A DNA stretch of 64,000 nt from the NCBI GenBank assembly GCA_013350335.1, contig CM023533.1, positions 31,974,869-32,038,868 of the forward strand, in the 5' to 3' direction. Made by a program: the position numbers and the translations under genes. Each line of letters starts with the position of its first letter. Position 1 is the first letter of the stretch. The stretch is from Chimonanthus salicifolius. Lineage: Eukaryota; Streptophyta; Magnoliopsida; Laurales; Calycanthaceae. The notes beneath the pieces were generated by a model. That model saw nothing but the letters and a program-made list of their open reading frames with translations. It searched no databases and was not told where the DNA came from. Shown in pieces: positions 46,268-57,489 of this stretch.

Positions 46268-47582
46268 TATTACTGAAGTGAGCCAAACAAAAGTCTACTG
46301 CTCACGACACAACCACTAGCTATATCTTTTAAGTTTGTCTTGTCCTTCACAAACTAAACCTCCTCCAAACAGACCCAAGAATGGCATTTAACTTGCTTTA
46401 TTCAGTATTTGATGCTTTCTTTCGGTTTCTACTGTTTTTTACGTTGTTTCATAGCCTAGTATGGTTGTCTTTTATGATTTTTTTTTTTTTTCTCTTTGCT
46501 TCAATAGTTCAATCTCTAATTTTTTGCTCGATTAATAATCTAAAAAAACTGAGTTTCAATCATGCATTTCTTAAAAAATTTAAATAGAACTAACCCAATG
46601 TTGCTCGAATTAAATTTAATATTTAAATAATTTAGTTATTTTTTACATATTAATTTTATCACATTGATCATATGACTTTAAATGAACAATTAAGATAATA
46701 GAGGTAGAATCGTAGTTTCAAATATTAGCGTAGAGATTTTTTTTTTCCTACTTAGACTGAAAAAATTCACCTAAGATTTAAAAAATTATTGATATTTTAA
46801 AAATATCAACCAATATATTTGAAAAAAAAATGTATATTTCAGTTTAAGTTTAGATGAAAGGCAAAAGTAACTATGAAAGTAGTAATTATTAATTTATAAA
46901 TAATTATTTATTTTGAATGTTTAATGCACAAAATTTTGCTAGAGTGCAGATATATTGGTAGAAAGTGAGGATCTAGGCCTGAAACTCAGGTGGTTTGAGT
47001 CGGATTTTGATAAATCCAATTCAATTCATATTAAAAATTATTGGATTTGATCTTATCCAAATTGGTCAACCCAATCCGACACGAATTACCTACCCGATAG
47101 TCCGACACAGCTCGAGTACTGCTGGCCGGCTCAACCCGAGTGCTATTTTATTTTTTTTTGAGTAGGTCGAGTCGAGTCAATTCTGATCGGTAAGTCAATT
47201 TTAAAAGTTTGACCGGATCTAACCCAAATTTATTCAGGTTTTTTTCTCTTTAACCCAATCCAACCCTAATTAAGAAAAATGTAAAATCCAACCCAAGAGA
47301 AATACGCGTGAAGTTAAAAGCCGACCAAGTTTCACCCCTCAGAAGCTCTGATCTTTAGGATGCAGTGAAAGAAATGAAAAGAATGGACCTCAATGAACCA
47401 AAATTTCATATTTATTTGAAAAAAAAAATTCCCAAAAAACAACTCCACTATTGTTGACGACTGGAGTTTGAATTTCTCCTGGGTAAGTCTTTCCAATCTT
47501 CATGAAGTTGGAAACACCTCCAAGCTCTTTCTCCTTCGTCTATCTCATCTGTGTTGTTAACCAGACATCCATTTCTCATTTG

Positions 47583-50350
47583 TCATTTCTTCAAACCCAA
47601 GTCGAATGGTAACCCGGTGCCACTCAACCAAATGTTCCCTTCGATGAACACTCCGGCGGCGTACGGAAGAGCATCCAGCTTGTTGGTTATCACCCTCAAC
47701 CCCGGCCATTTCACTCTTCCGACCGTGCTAGCCCCGGGGCCGGTGTTCCCATACTCGACGTATTCTACGGTGTCAGGTGAAGCATTCTCTGGCCACTCCA
47801 TCCATCCCTCCGGTTTGATCAAGTCACCCAAGTCGCTCTCCATAACGATGGTTCGCGAGAATCGCTTCCAAGGCCGACCCAAGTAGGTCGCAATCTTGAG
47901 CCTCATGGGGACGAGGTTCTGTTCAGCGACAATTCTGCAATTGTGGATGACTATCCCCGAGTATGCATTCTTATCAGTCCTCCCCTGGGCCGTGACGGCG
48001 TTGTATTGGTTGTCCAATGGCTTCCTCACAATGAGCTGACAATTCTGTATGAAGGCGGCCGCATTACCAAATATAAAATCAATGGTTCCGGAGATGGTGC
48101 AATCTCTGTAGAATTGGCGATGGCTGTGTACATAGAGGGTGTCTTGGTATCCCTCTATGTTACAATTGAAGAAGGCGGACCTGTCCCCTATCACATTCAG
48201 AGCTACGGCCTGATGCTTCACAGCACCAGCAGTATTATGGAACCCAATTGATTTGGCGATAAAATCATTTCCAAATACAGCTACAAACAAGCAAGTTCCA
48301 GGAAATGTTAGTCACTAGACAATCAACGAGAATTTTACATTTGAGATTTTGTTATATTTGTTTTCTAAAAAAAAATTGCAATTCCAAGACCATTCACTCG
48401 GCCCAAATGTTGAGCTTGTTTTGAGCCCTTCAAAGGGCAAACCCATTTCCATTTAGATCAGTTGCATCATTAACTCGGTTAATCCAAGAAATCAACGACT
48501 CCATATGATACATGAGGCACTCTTCTCTCAACGACTAGTTTTTTAGAGTGAGTTCTGCCTCAAGAATGTTATCATTTCATGGTTTTCTAACATGGTATCA
48601 GAGCAGGTTCCATGTGCCCAATGCACATGAGGGTAGGTCCGAAGTTTTCACATGCGTAGAGCACAATTGCATGCGTGTCAAGTTTCCACAGACAACCATA
48701 GAATCAAGCTGCACGTGAAGGCGTGTGTGAAGCGACAAAAGTCTCATATCGTTTAATTCAAGAAACCAACAAGTCCATATCAGGGGTTTAAAATTCGGTA
48801 TCGGCAGATATATCGGCCGATACGATATGTCGACTGATATATCGTTTTCGGCCGATATTTTTCTCTTTCTTCCTCGTTTTTTTAAATATCGGCCGATATT
48901 TTGATATCGGCCGATATCAAGGCCGATATTCACATCTCTAAAACCGATATATATCGGCTGATACTATACGTATCGGCCGATATTTCAACCCCTGGTCCAT
49001 ATAACACTTGAGACACTCTCCTATTAATGGATAACTCTTGAAATTGAGTTCTATCTCAAGAATATTATCATGTCATAGTTTTCTAAAATCATACCAGAGC
49101 ATATTCCACATGCTCAATGCACGTGAGAGTGGGTCTAGAGTTTTAACGTGCACAGAGCTCAATTACATGTGTCAAGTTTTCACGTGCAACCATAGGGTCA
49201 AGCTGCACGTGAGAGCGGATGTGAAGTGACGAAAGTCTCACATTCGTTATCAAGAAACTGACTCTATATAACACTTGAGGCATCTTCCTTTAACGATTTG
49301 CTTTTCAGAGTGAGTTTTACTTTAAAAATATTACCATGATTTTCTAACAGACTTACCAAAAGTTGCAGTCTCGAAAGTTGCAGTTCCATCGACAAAGTTC
49401 TTACTTCCGGTGACAATCGTGTTTTTGGGGTCATCACCATACATGAAAACGTTTGTCATATCAGCAGTGAGCTTCACGGTCTCCTGGTAGATCCCTGCTT
49501 TAACATAAATGACATATCTACCGGCTCGTATCTTGGGCATGGCATTGATGGCATCTGAAATACTTTTGAAGTTCCCGCTACCATCTTGTGCCACTACGAC
49601 ATTGGGTTGTACCAAGTTATTGTCGTGAAGGGCCAAGAGCCGACGGTTTCTAGCGGAGAACCAAGTCGGGTAGCCTTGATCATCCACCTGGTGCAAGTCC
49701 GGTGAATGTTCGAGGATGCTACGCGAAGTGGTGGAGCTTAGGTTGAAAGGGATGCTAAAATTGGAGAGAATGGTTGAGATCTCGGATATAATGGCGAGGG
49801 CATTGCTTGTGAGTTTAGTGGCATTGAGCAGTCCATCAGCCATGGCCGACTTTAATTCGGGGCTACGGATATCATCCTTACAGGTCTCTTGGTATGCAAG
49901 CACCGCACTCAGCCAATTTCTGATTTCATTCACCCTATCCCCTATTGTATGGAGTTCTTTCTCTCCCACAGCCGAGTATGAGGATTCGAGTTCGGCGATC
50001 GCATACTGGAGCAATTCCTTACAAGTAGAGAGGGTTGCTTCTTCCTTGGAACCATTGGTCCTTCTCACAAACTCATCTGGGAGCTCTGAGGCCAATTTCA
50101 TCTGGTCAAGAGTGGCCTTAAATGCAGCTTTGATTAGCTCTCTTGGGTCAGAGCTTGAATTGCGGGAGGAGAGGGTATCAACACAGAGACCCTTATGGTC
50201 AGTAGGTGCACATATGGTAGAAATTGCTTTGAGGGAAGTCGACGTCTCATCGGTGAGCTTGTGGGAATGGTTAAGGTTGAGGACAACGGCAGCTATTATG
50301 CCTAGAAGTAAGAAGGTGGACAAGCCAGCCACAATAAGACTCTTAGCCAT
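47583..50350 (-). CDS. pectin methylesterase with PMEI pro-region
   Basis: Exons 49357-50350 and 47583-48280 join in frame (GT-AG) to give 563 residues. PMEs remove methyl esters from cell-wall homogalacturonan. Residues 1-30 contain a membrane/signal segment (LIVAGLSTFLLLGIIAAVVL). About 40-195 is the PMEI-like inhibitory pro-region with its cysteines. RRLL at 236-239 is the processing site used by subtilases in this family. The catalytic domain shows AGIYQE, HQAVAL (Q355), GYQDTL (Q377, D378), GTIDFIFG (D399) and YLGRPWK (R467), so all expected active-site residues are present. ATG 50350 is chosen because the frame upstream has only a GTG and a TATA box lies about 100 bp upstream. It is a type I PME, secreted to the wall. 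The intron carries a TRIM array ending beside the donor. Confidence 0.92.
48462..49349 (+). mobile_element. TRIM array with three LTRs in PME intron
   Basis: LTR-like copies lie at about 48462-48592 (5' end worn), 48726-49088 (includes a MITE) and 49220-49349. They share CTTGAGGC-like and AGAGTGAGTT words and end TTTTCTAACA. TGGTATCAGAGC at 48593-48604 directly after the first copy is the initiator-Met primer-binding site. A worn version (TCATACCAGAGC, 49089-49100) follows the second. The order LTR-internal-LTR-internal-LTR suggests recombination between two elements. The last LTR ends one base from the GTAAGT donor (49351-49356, minus strand). Confidence 0.8.
48781..48994. mobile_element. 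hAT-like MITE nested in a TRIM LTR
   Basis: A 214-bp element with termini CAGGGGTTTAAA and (inverted) CAGGGGTTGAAA. Perfect 8-bp target duplications GTCCATAT lie at 48773-48780 and 48995-49002. The interior is made of ATCGGCCGATAT variants. The pseudogene copy of the intron lacks it, so it came after the PME duplication. Confidence 0.92.
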
Positions 50351-50450
50351 GTCGCTGCCCTTCCTCAGCCCCTCCTTTCCCTGAACTGAGGATGGCAATT
50401 GCGTTCCTTTCACCTGTCAGAGACGGAAAGAGGATGAGGATCAGGATGAG

Positions 50451-50458
50451 TATTTATA
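50451..50458 (-). promoter_or_regulatory. TATA box of the PME gene
   Basis: TATAAATA on the minus strand, about 100 bp upstream of the ATG at 50350. Usual spacing would put the transcription start near 50420, leaving a leader of about 70 bases. Confidence 0.6.
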
Positions 50459-51430
50459 TTATGTGTAACCACAGATTGGACTGGGCTGGTCCTCTATTTT
50501 AGGGGTTTTTTTTTTTTTTATAAAAAGCTCTTACTTTTAAGGTTTTTATTTAATAATAAGATTTTATATTTTTATAATTACAAAAAAACTCTAACTTTCT
50601 TCTAAAATTTTAAAATAACCCCTTGATTATATTGACTAATGATCTATTCATACTTTGTTTTGATATTTTTTTAGTTAGATGTACATTGTGCAGTCTATTT
50701 CAAGTCCAATAATAATTAAGAGAATAGGTTAATTAAAATGTGTTTTTCATGGATTATTAATGTGCAAAAAATCAATTAGATTTGATACTGTAGATTCAGA
50801 TTTTCAGACTAAAACATCGACGATTATATAGAGATTTAATTTCAGTTTGACAATGAATGTTACTTTGATAAAAAAAACACATCAAATGTGAAACATATAA
50901 TGCGCGTAAATTGTTATTTATAAGTATAAATATTTTTGGTACAAGATTGGACTTTAGTTAAAATGGTTAAAAGGATTTTTCTATAATTTTAATAAAAATT
51001 AAAGACTTTATTAAAAATATAGAAAAGATAGATGCTTTTTCAAATAAATTTGAAAAGGTAAAAACTTTTCTAAAGAAAGCCCAAACTTTTATTAGTGAGT
51101 GTCCTGGCTTGGTCTTCATGTCCTAACTTCAAGCCTAGAAAGAGCCCCTCCTACAGGCTCTTGTTATCCACATTGCAGAAGGCAGAAGCATGTTGAGATC
51201 CACCAAATCCTCCATCTCTTTCTCCTGCTCATTGCATTTCCGCTATCTTTGGTGCATCCATGATACAAAACATGCAAATTTGAAAAATGAGAGACCATTT
51301 TCTATAATAAGACTCACTTTTTTTATCTAGTAAATCGTCCAAAAGTATTCCAAGGAGGAAATTGTTCATGGGACTCACTGTGTAACTCCAGCCATTGAAA
51401 ATTCAAAGGGACTGAAGTGATGGTTAGTCA
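50459..51430. other. upstream region of the PME gene
   Basis: AT-rich sequence with homopolymer runs. No gene or defined repeat end was found. Confidence 0.4.
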
Positions 51431-51814
51431 AGGGGTGAAAATCTCGGCCGATATGATATCTCGGGTTTTCCAGACCGAGATATCTCGATTGACACAATTA
51501 GTGTCAGCCGTACTTTAATAAAATTGGCCGATATCGCTGATATATTAGTGATATATATCAGCTTATATTAAATATCGCCTTTTTTTTTAAAAAAAAAATT
51601 GTTTCGGTGGTGGGCTCTGGCTAATAACTCGGCCGATATTAATGATTTCAATTTTTTTTTTCAAAACTGAGCCTCCTTTCAATTTTTAATTTAACTTTTT
51701 TAATTCAGAAAAATAAAAAAATTAATCGATATTTTGAAAAAATGAAAATGGAGGAGAGAGAATGATATCGGCCGAGATGGCCAATATCATTCCCAGCCGA
51801 GATTTTTACCCCTG
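51431..51814. mobile_element. hAT-like MITE, ATCGGCCGAT family
   Basis: The left end reads AGGGGTGAAAATCTCGGC. The right end, inverted, reads CAGGGGTAAAAATCTCGGC. The flanks share TAGTCA (51425-51430 and 51815-51820). The right flank TAGTCATA would be a full 8-bp duplication if the left side lost three bases. The interior has ATCGGCCGA-type words as in 455-674 and 48781-48994. Confidence 0.65.
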
Positions 51815-52596
51815 TAGTCATAACCTGCCTCAAGAAGTGAGAGTCTTGAGTTTATTCTCATAATCTTACTCCATCTCAAAGGATCACTCCATGGAGACTT
51901 ACCTCGTGTGTGTGGGTAGGTAGAGAGACTTGCACATGCTCCAAAGATTAGTCATTGCTCTAAGAAGAATGGACACTTTGATTAAAAAAAAATCACTACA
52001 ACCATTGATATGATTCTTGTCCACCCTCTCACACTTAGATAGCTCAGTTACAAATTTCATTCAAAATATAATTCAATTTTTTAGTTTGCATACAATATAA
52101 ACTATAAAATATAGATGATTTTTCAAAAAGATTGTAAGATTGAAATTTTTAAAAATTTCGCTCAAATTTTTTGTTGATTTTGCTTATTAACATTTGTATA
52201 TAATACTTACATGATAAGGGCAGGCCAAATCTTTCAAACTAATTAAAATAAATTTTAATTTTTTTAAATTATTTTTACAAAATTTTCTTTTTTCTCAGTA
52301 ATATTGAAACAATTAACAACCATAGATAAACAACCTATAAAAATTTATTCGACGCTCACTTAAAATTATTTTTCATCTTAAACAATAGTAAAAGATAATA
52401 ATATTATAAGAATTGATTAAATCCTTCTAAATCACTAAATTAAATCCTTCAAATGGTCAAAATGTCAAATAAATCTTAATTTTTTTTCTTTTCTATTTAC
52501 CGTTATTTAATAAATAAATGATCAATATTTATTTAATAATAACTTAAACTTATTTCTTCTATATCTAAAATTATTTCTTCTATATCAAATAATATT
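51815..52596. other. intergenic, AT-rich
   Basis: No gene, RNA or defined repeat was found between the hAT-like MITE and the Mutator-like element. Confidence 0.45.
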
Positions 52597-52605
52597 AAAG
52601 AATAT

Positions 52606-54009
52606 GGGAGCACTTACACACACCCGAATTTTCTGCCTCTACACACCCGAAATCGGATTTTCGGGTGAAATTACGATTTTACCCCCGCGTTTTCATTCAT
52701 TTGAATGAATCCTCAAGTGTATTTTCAATTCATTCGAATGAATGGACTGAACAGTAACACGGAATACTGCTCAGCCCTATTCATTCGAATGAATAGTAAA
52801 AAAAGGCCACCATTCCTTTCATTCATTCGAATGAAACGATCATTCATTCGAATGAATCATTCATTCGAATGAGCAGAATGAGCGGAACGTTGATTCGTTC
52901 CGTTCATTCGTTCATTCGAATGATTCGAATGAACTGAATTCAGATTACATATTTATTTATTTTTAAAAAAAATTGAACTTATTTTTTAAGCATTGTGTAT
53001 TTCTAAAATTTTTCAAATTGAATATCCAGACTAATTATGATAATCTGATCAAAATACTTTAAGACTTCAAGGTCTTTTGACACTCCTAAATATTTAAAAC
53101 ACAGTGTTTTACAAATAAGGGTATCCCTAAGGTGTGCCAAAAATACATTTAAGAGTGTCAAAAGACCTTGATGTCTTAAAGTATTTTTATCAGGTTATCG
53201 TAATTAGTTCGGATATTTAATTTGAAAAATTTTGGAAATTCACAGTGCTTAAAAAATAACTTTAAAGTTTTAAAGGAGATTTTATTATTTAATATATTAT
53301 GCACATTGTTTTTTAAGCACCGTGCATTTCCAAAATTTCTCAAATTGAATATCCGAACTAATTATAATAACATGATAAAAATACTTTAAGACATCAAGGT
53401 CTTTTGACACTCTTAAATGTATTTTTGGCACACCCTAGGGATACCCTTATTTGTAAAACACTGTGTTTTAAATATTTAGGAGTGTCAAAAGACCTTAAAG
53501 TCTTAAAGTATTTTAATCAGATTATCATAATTAGTCTGGATATTCAATTTGAAAAATTTTAGAAATACACAATGCTTAAAAAATAAGTTCAATTTTTTTT
53601 TTTAAAAAATAAATATGTAATCTGAATTCAGTTCATTCGAATCATTCGAATGAATGATTCGAATGAACGAATGAACGGAACGAATCAACGTTCCGTTCAT
53701 TCTGCTCATTCGAATGAATGATCGTTTCATTCGAATGAATGAAAGGAATGGTGGCCTTTTTTTACTATTCATTCGAATGAATCATCAATTCATTCGAATG
53801 AATGGGGCTGAGCAGTATTCCGTGTTACTGTTCAGCCCATTCATTTGAATGAATTGAAAATACACTTGAGGATTCATTCGAATGAATGCCAAAATGAACT
53901 GGACATTCATTCGAATGAATGGAAATGCCGGGGTAAAATCGTAATTTCATTTGAAAATCCGATTTTGAATGTGTAGAGGCAGAAAATTCGGGTGTGTGTA
54001 AGTGGTCCC
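52606..54009. mobile_element. Mutator-like foldback element with 9-bp TSD
   Basis: A 1404-bp element with perfect 9-bp duplications AAAGAATAT at 52597-52605 and 54010-54018, the size made by Mutator-like transposases. Ends are GGGAGCACTTACACACACCC and (inverted) GGGACCACTTACACACACCC. The inverted arms are about 370-400 bp, rich in CATTCGAATGAATG and carrying the block GGACTGAACAGTAACACGG. Between the arms are two hairpin units of about 240 bp (about 53010-53240 and 53330-53570) like those of 8786-11322. No transposase is encoded. The 88-residue minus-strand frame at 53825-54091 is a by-product of the repeat. Confidence 0.85.
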
Positions 54010-54018
54010 AAAGAATAT

Positions 54019-55198
54019 ATACAATTCCTCTCAACACGTGTTTTGCTGAGGATGGATCTTTTGATCGCTTTTTAGAGAGCTGTAGGTTCAAAAGGTGAAA
54101 ATATGAGTCATGCTAACGCTCAAGCTTGAGTTTTTTTATGGGCCACGTGTTTAAGTTTAGACCATTTTAATGGAATCATTACCATCTTCATATGTGAGCC
54201 TTAGATAGATGGTGATGTGGATTGTGGACATCAGAAGTGAGGACAGGTCCCGACGAGTCACATGAAGACCTTCGAAAAGTCCGAGTCCACTGAGCAGGCC
54301 AAGTTTGTCAATAGTTTGAGATCCAGTGACTCCACACAGGTTGAAAGCCAATTGAAATTCGAATGGACCGACCCAAATAAATTATGGGCAGGTCCCAATT
54401 TGAGTCACAGTGGGCTAAGGACTCAACTCACATCCAAACGAAACTCATTGAGTGGGAAAATGAGGCAAAACCGTGTGACTCTTTTGAGTCACACTTAGAA
54501 GTCTGAAAACTCAATAACGTGTGGAACTCCTTTCCACTGGCTGAGTTGTAAGTGGTAAGAGTTCACACGCTGAGGGACTTTAGCTCATTGAGTTGTACGA
54601 GAGAGTTGGGTTCAAAATTGTGGCTTTTTTAATTCTACAAAAAGCAAGTAAGGACTGACTTTGAGGACCGAAGGAAGGAGAAAAAAGAAAGGGCCTAAGT
54701 GCGAGTCAGACCTTAAAGATGTACTGAGTTGGGGATGAGATCAAGTGATCGAGCTGAGTTCAGATCCCATAGAAAATACAGAGCGGAGGTCGAGCCAAGA
54801 TGGAAGGCCGTGCTATGTATTGTCCTGGTGGGATGCCGAGTCTGAGCAAAATGCGTGTAATTTCTCAATGAAATTGATCTGAGTAAGAGGACTCACCCTT
54901 TCAATCCCGGGTATATTCTAAATTTAATTGGATGTTTATTGATTGGATTTATTTGCTTAATTTAATTTCGTCTTAAACACTGTGTTATTTAAGGACTCTG
55001 AATACATCATTTATTTAACTCATTTTCTTGGACTGTTGGAATCGCTAAATAGTCCGAACTCAGTCTCTGTTCACCGATAATTTCTAAATCTGGACTGCAG
55101 TAAACTCAGTCTATAAACTGGGTTTCTGCTGACAGAATCGGGTGGAAACGCGCTGTGGAAAAAAAACGTTCAGTTCACTGCTGAGAAGGACGATGTTG
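54019..55198. other. 1.2-kb intergenic, unassigned
   Basis: GC-richer than its surroundings, with short open frames only. It might be old retroelement DNA, but I recognise no domain, terminus or primer-binding site. Confidence 0.35.
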
Positions 55199-55206
55199 GA
55201 TACTGA

Positions 55207-55370
55207 CATGGCCGGCCCTGAGATCTCCTAAAATCTCAGGGATCTTAGGTGGAGTGAGATTTTAGAAGCCCTTTGTGACTCGTATATTAAGGAGTTTAAG
55301 TGTGTATGGGCCCTTTCTGTTTGGGGCCCTAGACGGTGGCCTACACCGCCTATGCCAAGGGCCAGCCCTG
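55207..55370. mobile_element. short hAT-like MITE, GGCCGGCCC termini
   Basis: A 164-bp element beginning CATGGCCGGCCCTGAG and ending, inverted, CAGGGCTGGCCCTTGG. The flanks gatactga (55199-55206) and catactga (55371-55378) match at 7 of 8, as expected for hAT. Confidence 0.7.
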
Positions 55371-55378
55371 CATACTGA

Positions 55379-57115
55379 GTTGAGAGTTAAAAGAACTGCA
55401 AAACATTGAAAAAAACCCGCGTTGGAATTGCATATTAAACATTAAATCATGCAAATCCTGATTAATCAACTAGGTAATAAATAGCCATTTAATTTCACAT
55501 TTATATAACAATATTTACTCACAAATTAGTTTATCTAATAGTAAAGAAAATATTGAATTAGATTAATGAGCTTTAAAAATTAAATTTGTGTCAAATTGAG
55601 TATATGCACAATTAATGAGGAAGTGAAGGGAGAATAAATCTATTAGATTTACTATCGACAAACTCGTTTGTAAGTGATTATCGTTATAGAATACCCATCA
55701 TTAGATTGATGGGTCTTGCCAACTAATTTAGCCAATAAAGATGATGACAAATATCTGACCATTAGGAATCTTTTATGAAGTTTCAATTTAACTCTTGGAA
55801 CTCCTGGGTCCTTTGTTTTGGTCTTCTTCCTCTTCGGGACTGTTTTTTTGGGCCTTCTTTTGTGGACCACCTTTTGCCTAACTCGAACTATGGGTTATGC
55901 CCATATTTTTGGGCTTGCGCTTGAATGAATTCTTACCCATCATTTAAAAAAAAAAAATGTAACTTTAGCATATTAGTGTTTAAAATTTGTGGTTGTGGAA
56001 AATCCTCAATTGCAGCAAATTAATATAGGCTGATCTCACACATGCTCCTCTTGGAAGAGGCGGTTTTGAGTCGACAGATAGTTCCTTGTCATTTTGGAAA
56101 GGGAGAGGTCACGAGTTTGAACTCCAGTGGCCTTCATTCGAAAATATAGGCATCTATGGTGCTTCCCAGGAGTTTATATAGGCATCTATGTTATGTTGCT
56201 CCCCAGGAGTTTTAGGAGGGATATGACCAAAGCTTAAGTTGAGGTGGGTACGAGGTTTCTCTTGGGTCTAAGAGAAAAAAAGGAAAAAATGAAGTTATTT
56301 ACTTTGTTTATATAAGATTAGTATTCATAATTAGATTCGACAATTAAATTTCTTATTTAAAACTTGTATTACTTAATTTTTTAACATTTATAATTACATA
56401 AAGAAACACTAAATATGATATTAGATATTAAACTAATTTTAACTTATGAAAAAAGAGAAATCATACATTATCAACCTTATAATAATTTTAGTGAGGATGA
56501 ATAACTTTCCATTCATCAAAATTTTTAGTAGTCATTCATCAACTGTTGAATGTATTTATCTTACAACCGTTGATAAAAGTTGATAAATGGTTCGTTATCA
56601 TGATAACTATCCGAAGGATTAACAACATATAATCATTTCACTATACAAATTAAAAATATAGTAAAATCAATCGTCTTGAAAGACTCAATACATAAATGAT
56701 CATAATATCATAAAATTAAAATATAGAAACACAATGATGAAATTAATGAAAATTTCTTGCTTGTAATTTTCACGATATTTTAAAATTAAGTCACATGGAA
56801 TATTCTTAGACCATAATCATTATATGAAATAGATTTTATTTTTCTATATTAAACATACATTAAGATTTAGTTAATTTAAAATATTTAATTATTAGATGAA
56901 AATTTTAAATTGAATGAGTGTATTTCAATCACTGGAAATGATTATTATAAAAAATATATATATATAATAAGGGCATATTTATAAGTAACAATCTTAAAAT
57001 TCCTGCTGCATTCGCTACACATGGCTCACTCGGGCGGAACCGAGTCAATGCCCGAGACAGATGCATGCACTATGCATCCCGCACACAAAAGCATAATTTA
57101 CTAGAAGAAAAAATA
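55379..57115. other. 1.7-kb AT-rich intergenic region
   Basis: No gene is seen. The 72-residue minus-strand frame at 55652-55870 is Lys/Arg-rich low complexity. A partly duplicated GAGTTTATATAGGCATCTAT / GGCATCTATG block lies near 56148-56190. Confidence 0.4.
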
Positions 57116-57117
57116 TA

Positions 57118-57289
57118 ATCCCTCTGTCCCAATTTAGTTGTCGGTTTTGGAATTGTTTCAAAATAGTTAGAGTAGCATAAAATGTATTGAAATAGATGAG
57201 AATCACCTCTCTACATGGTGGTTTAGGGTTAAATTCAAATTTCTTAAAACATACAAATGTTTAAAATGAGACAATTAAAATGGAACGAG
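57118..57289. mobile_element. degenerate Stowaway MITE
   Basis: It starts ATCCCTCTGTCCCAATTTAG and ends with an ATGGAACGAG form of the inverted terminus, between TA dinucleotides (57116-57117 and 57290-57291). Internal words such as AATGAGACAATTAAAATGG match the copy at 46077-46267. It is more diverged than that copy. Confidence 0.7.
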
Positions 57290-57489
57290 TACCATTTACT
57301 AAATAATTTAGAGTCTACTTTAAAATATTGTTATATATACCATTCAATTTAGCGTCTACTTTAATATAATAGGTCCATTGGAAAGATACAAGAAAAAAAA
57401 TATGAGATTAAAAATAATTTACCACGATTAAATTAATGAAACCCGTAACCAAAATAAAAGTGATAGACCAATGCCATTTACTAGATAAT

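Larger units (their letters stand above)
46617..49695. repeat. duplicated PME block, copy A
   Basis: It matches 57490-60053 in the same orientation: shared 3' flank (for example ATATTGGTAGAAAGTGA at about 46952 and 57800), exon 2, an intron carrying a TRIM, and the end of exon 1. Copy A is longer because its intron has an extra TRIM unit and an hAT MITE. Confidence 0.85.

Noticed and set aside
46970..47300. GACCCGACC-type sequence shared by both PME flanks, hAT-like in style
   Set aside because: The repeat is explained by the PME duplication itself and no termini could be placed.
47551..48251. Plus-strand frames of 111 and 102 aa over the PME gene
   Set aside because: Antisense to exon 2 of the PME. 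Equivalent shadows occur over the pseudogene at 58370-58754.
49716..50384. 222-aa plus-strand open frame
   Set aside because: It is the shadow of PME exon 1, which has clear domains and splice sites on the minus strand.
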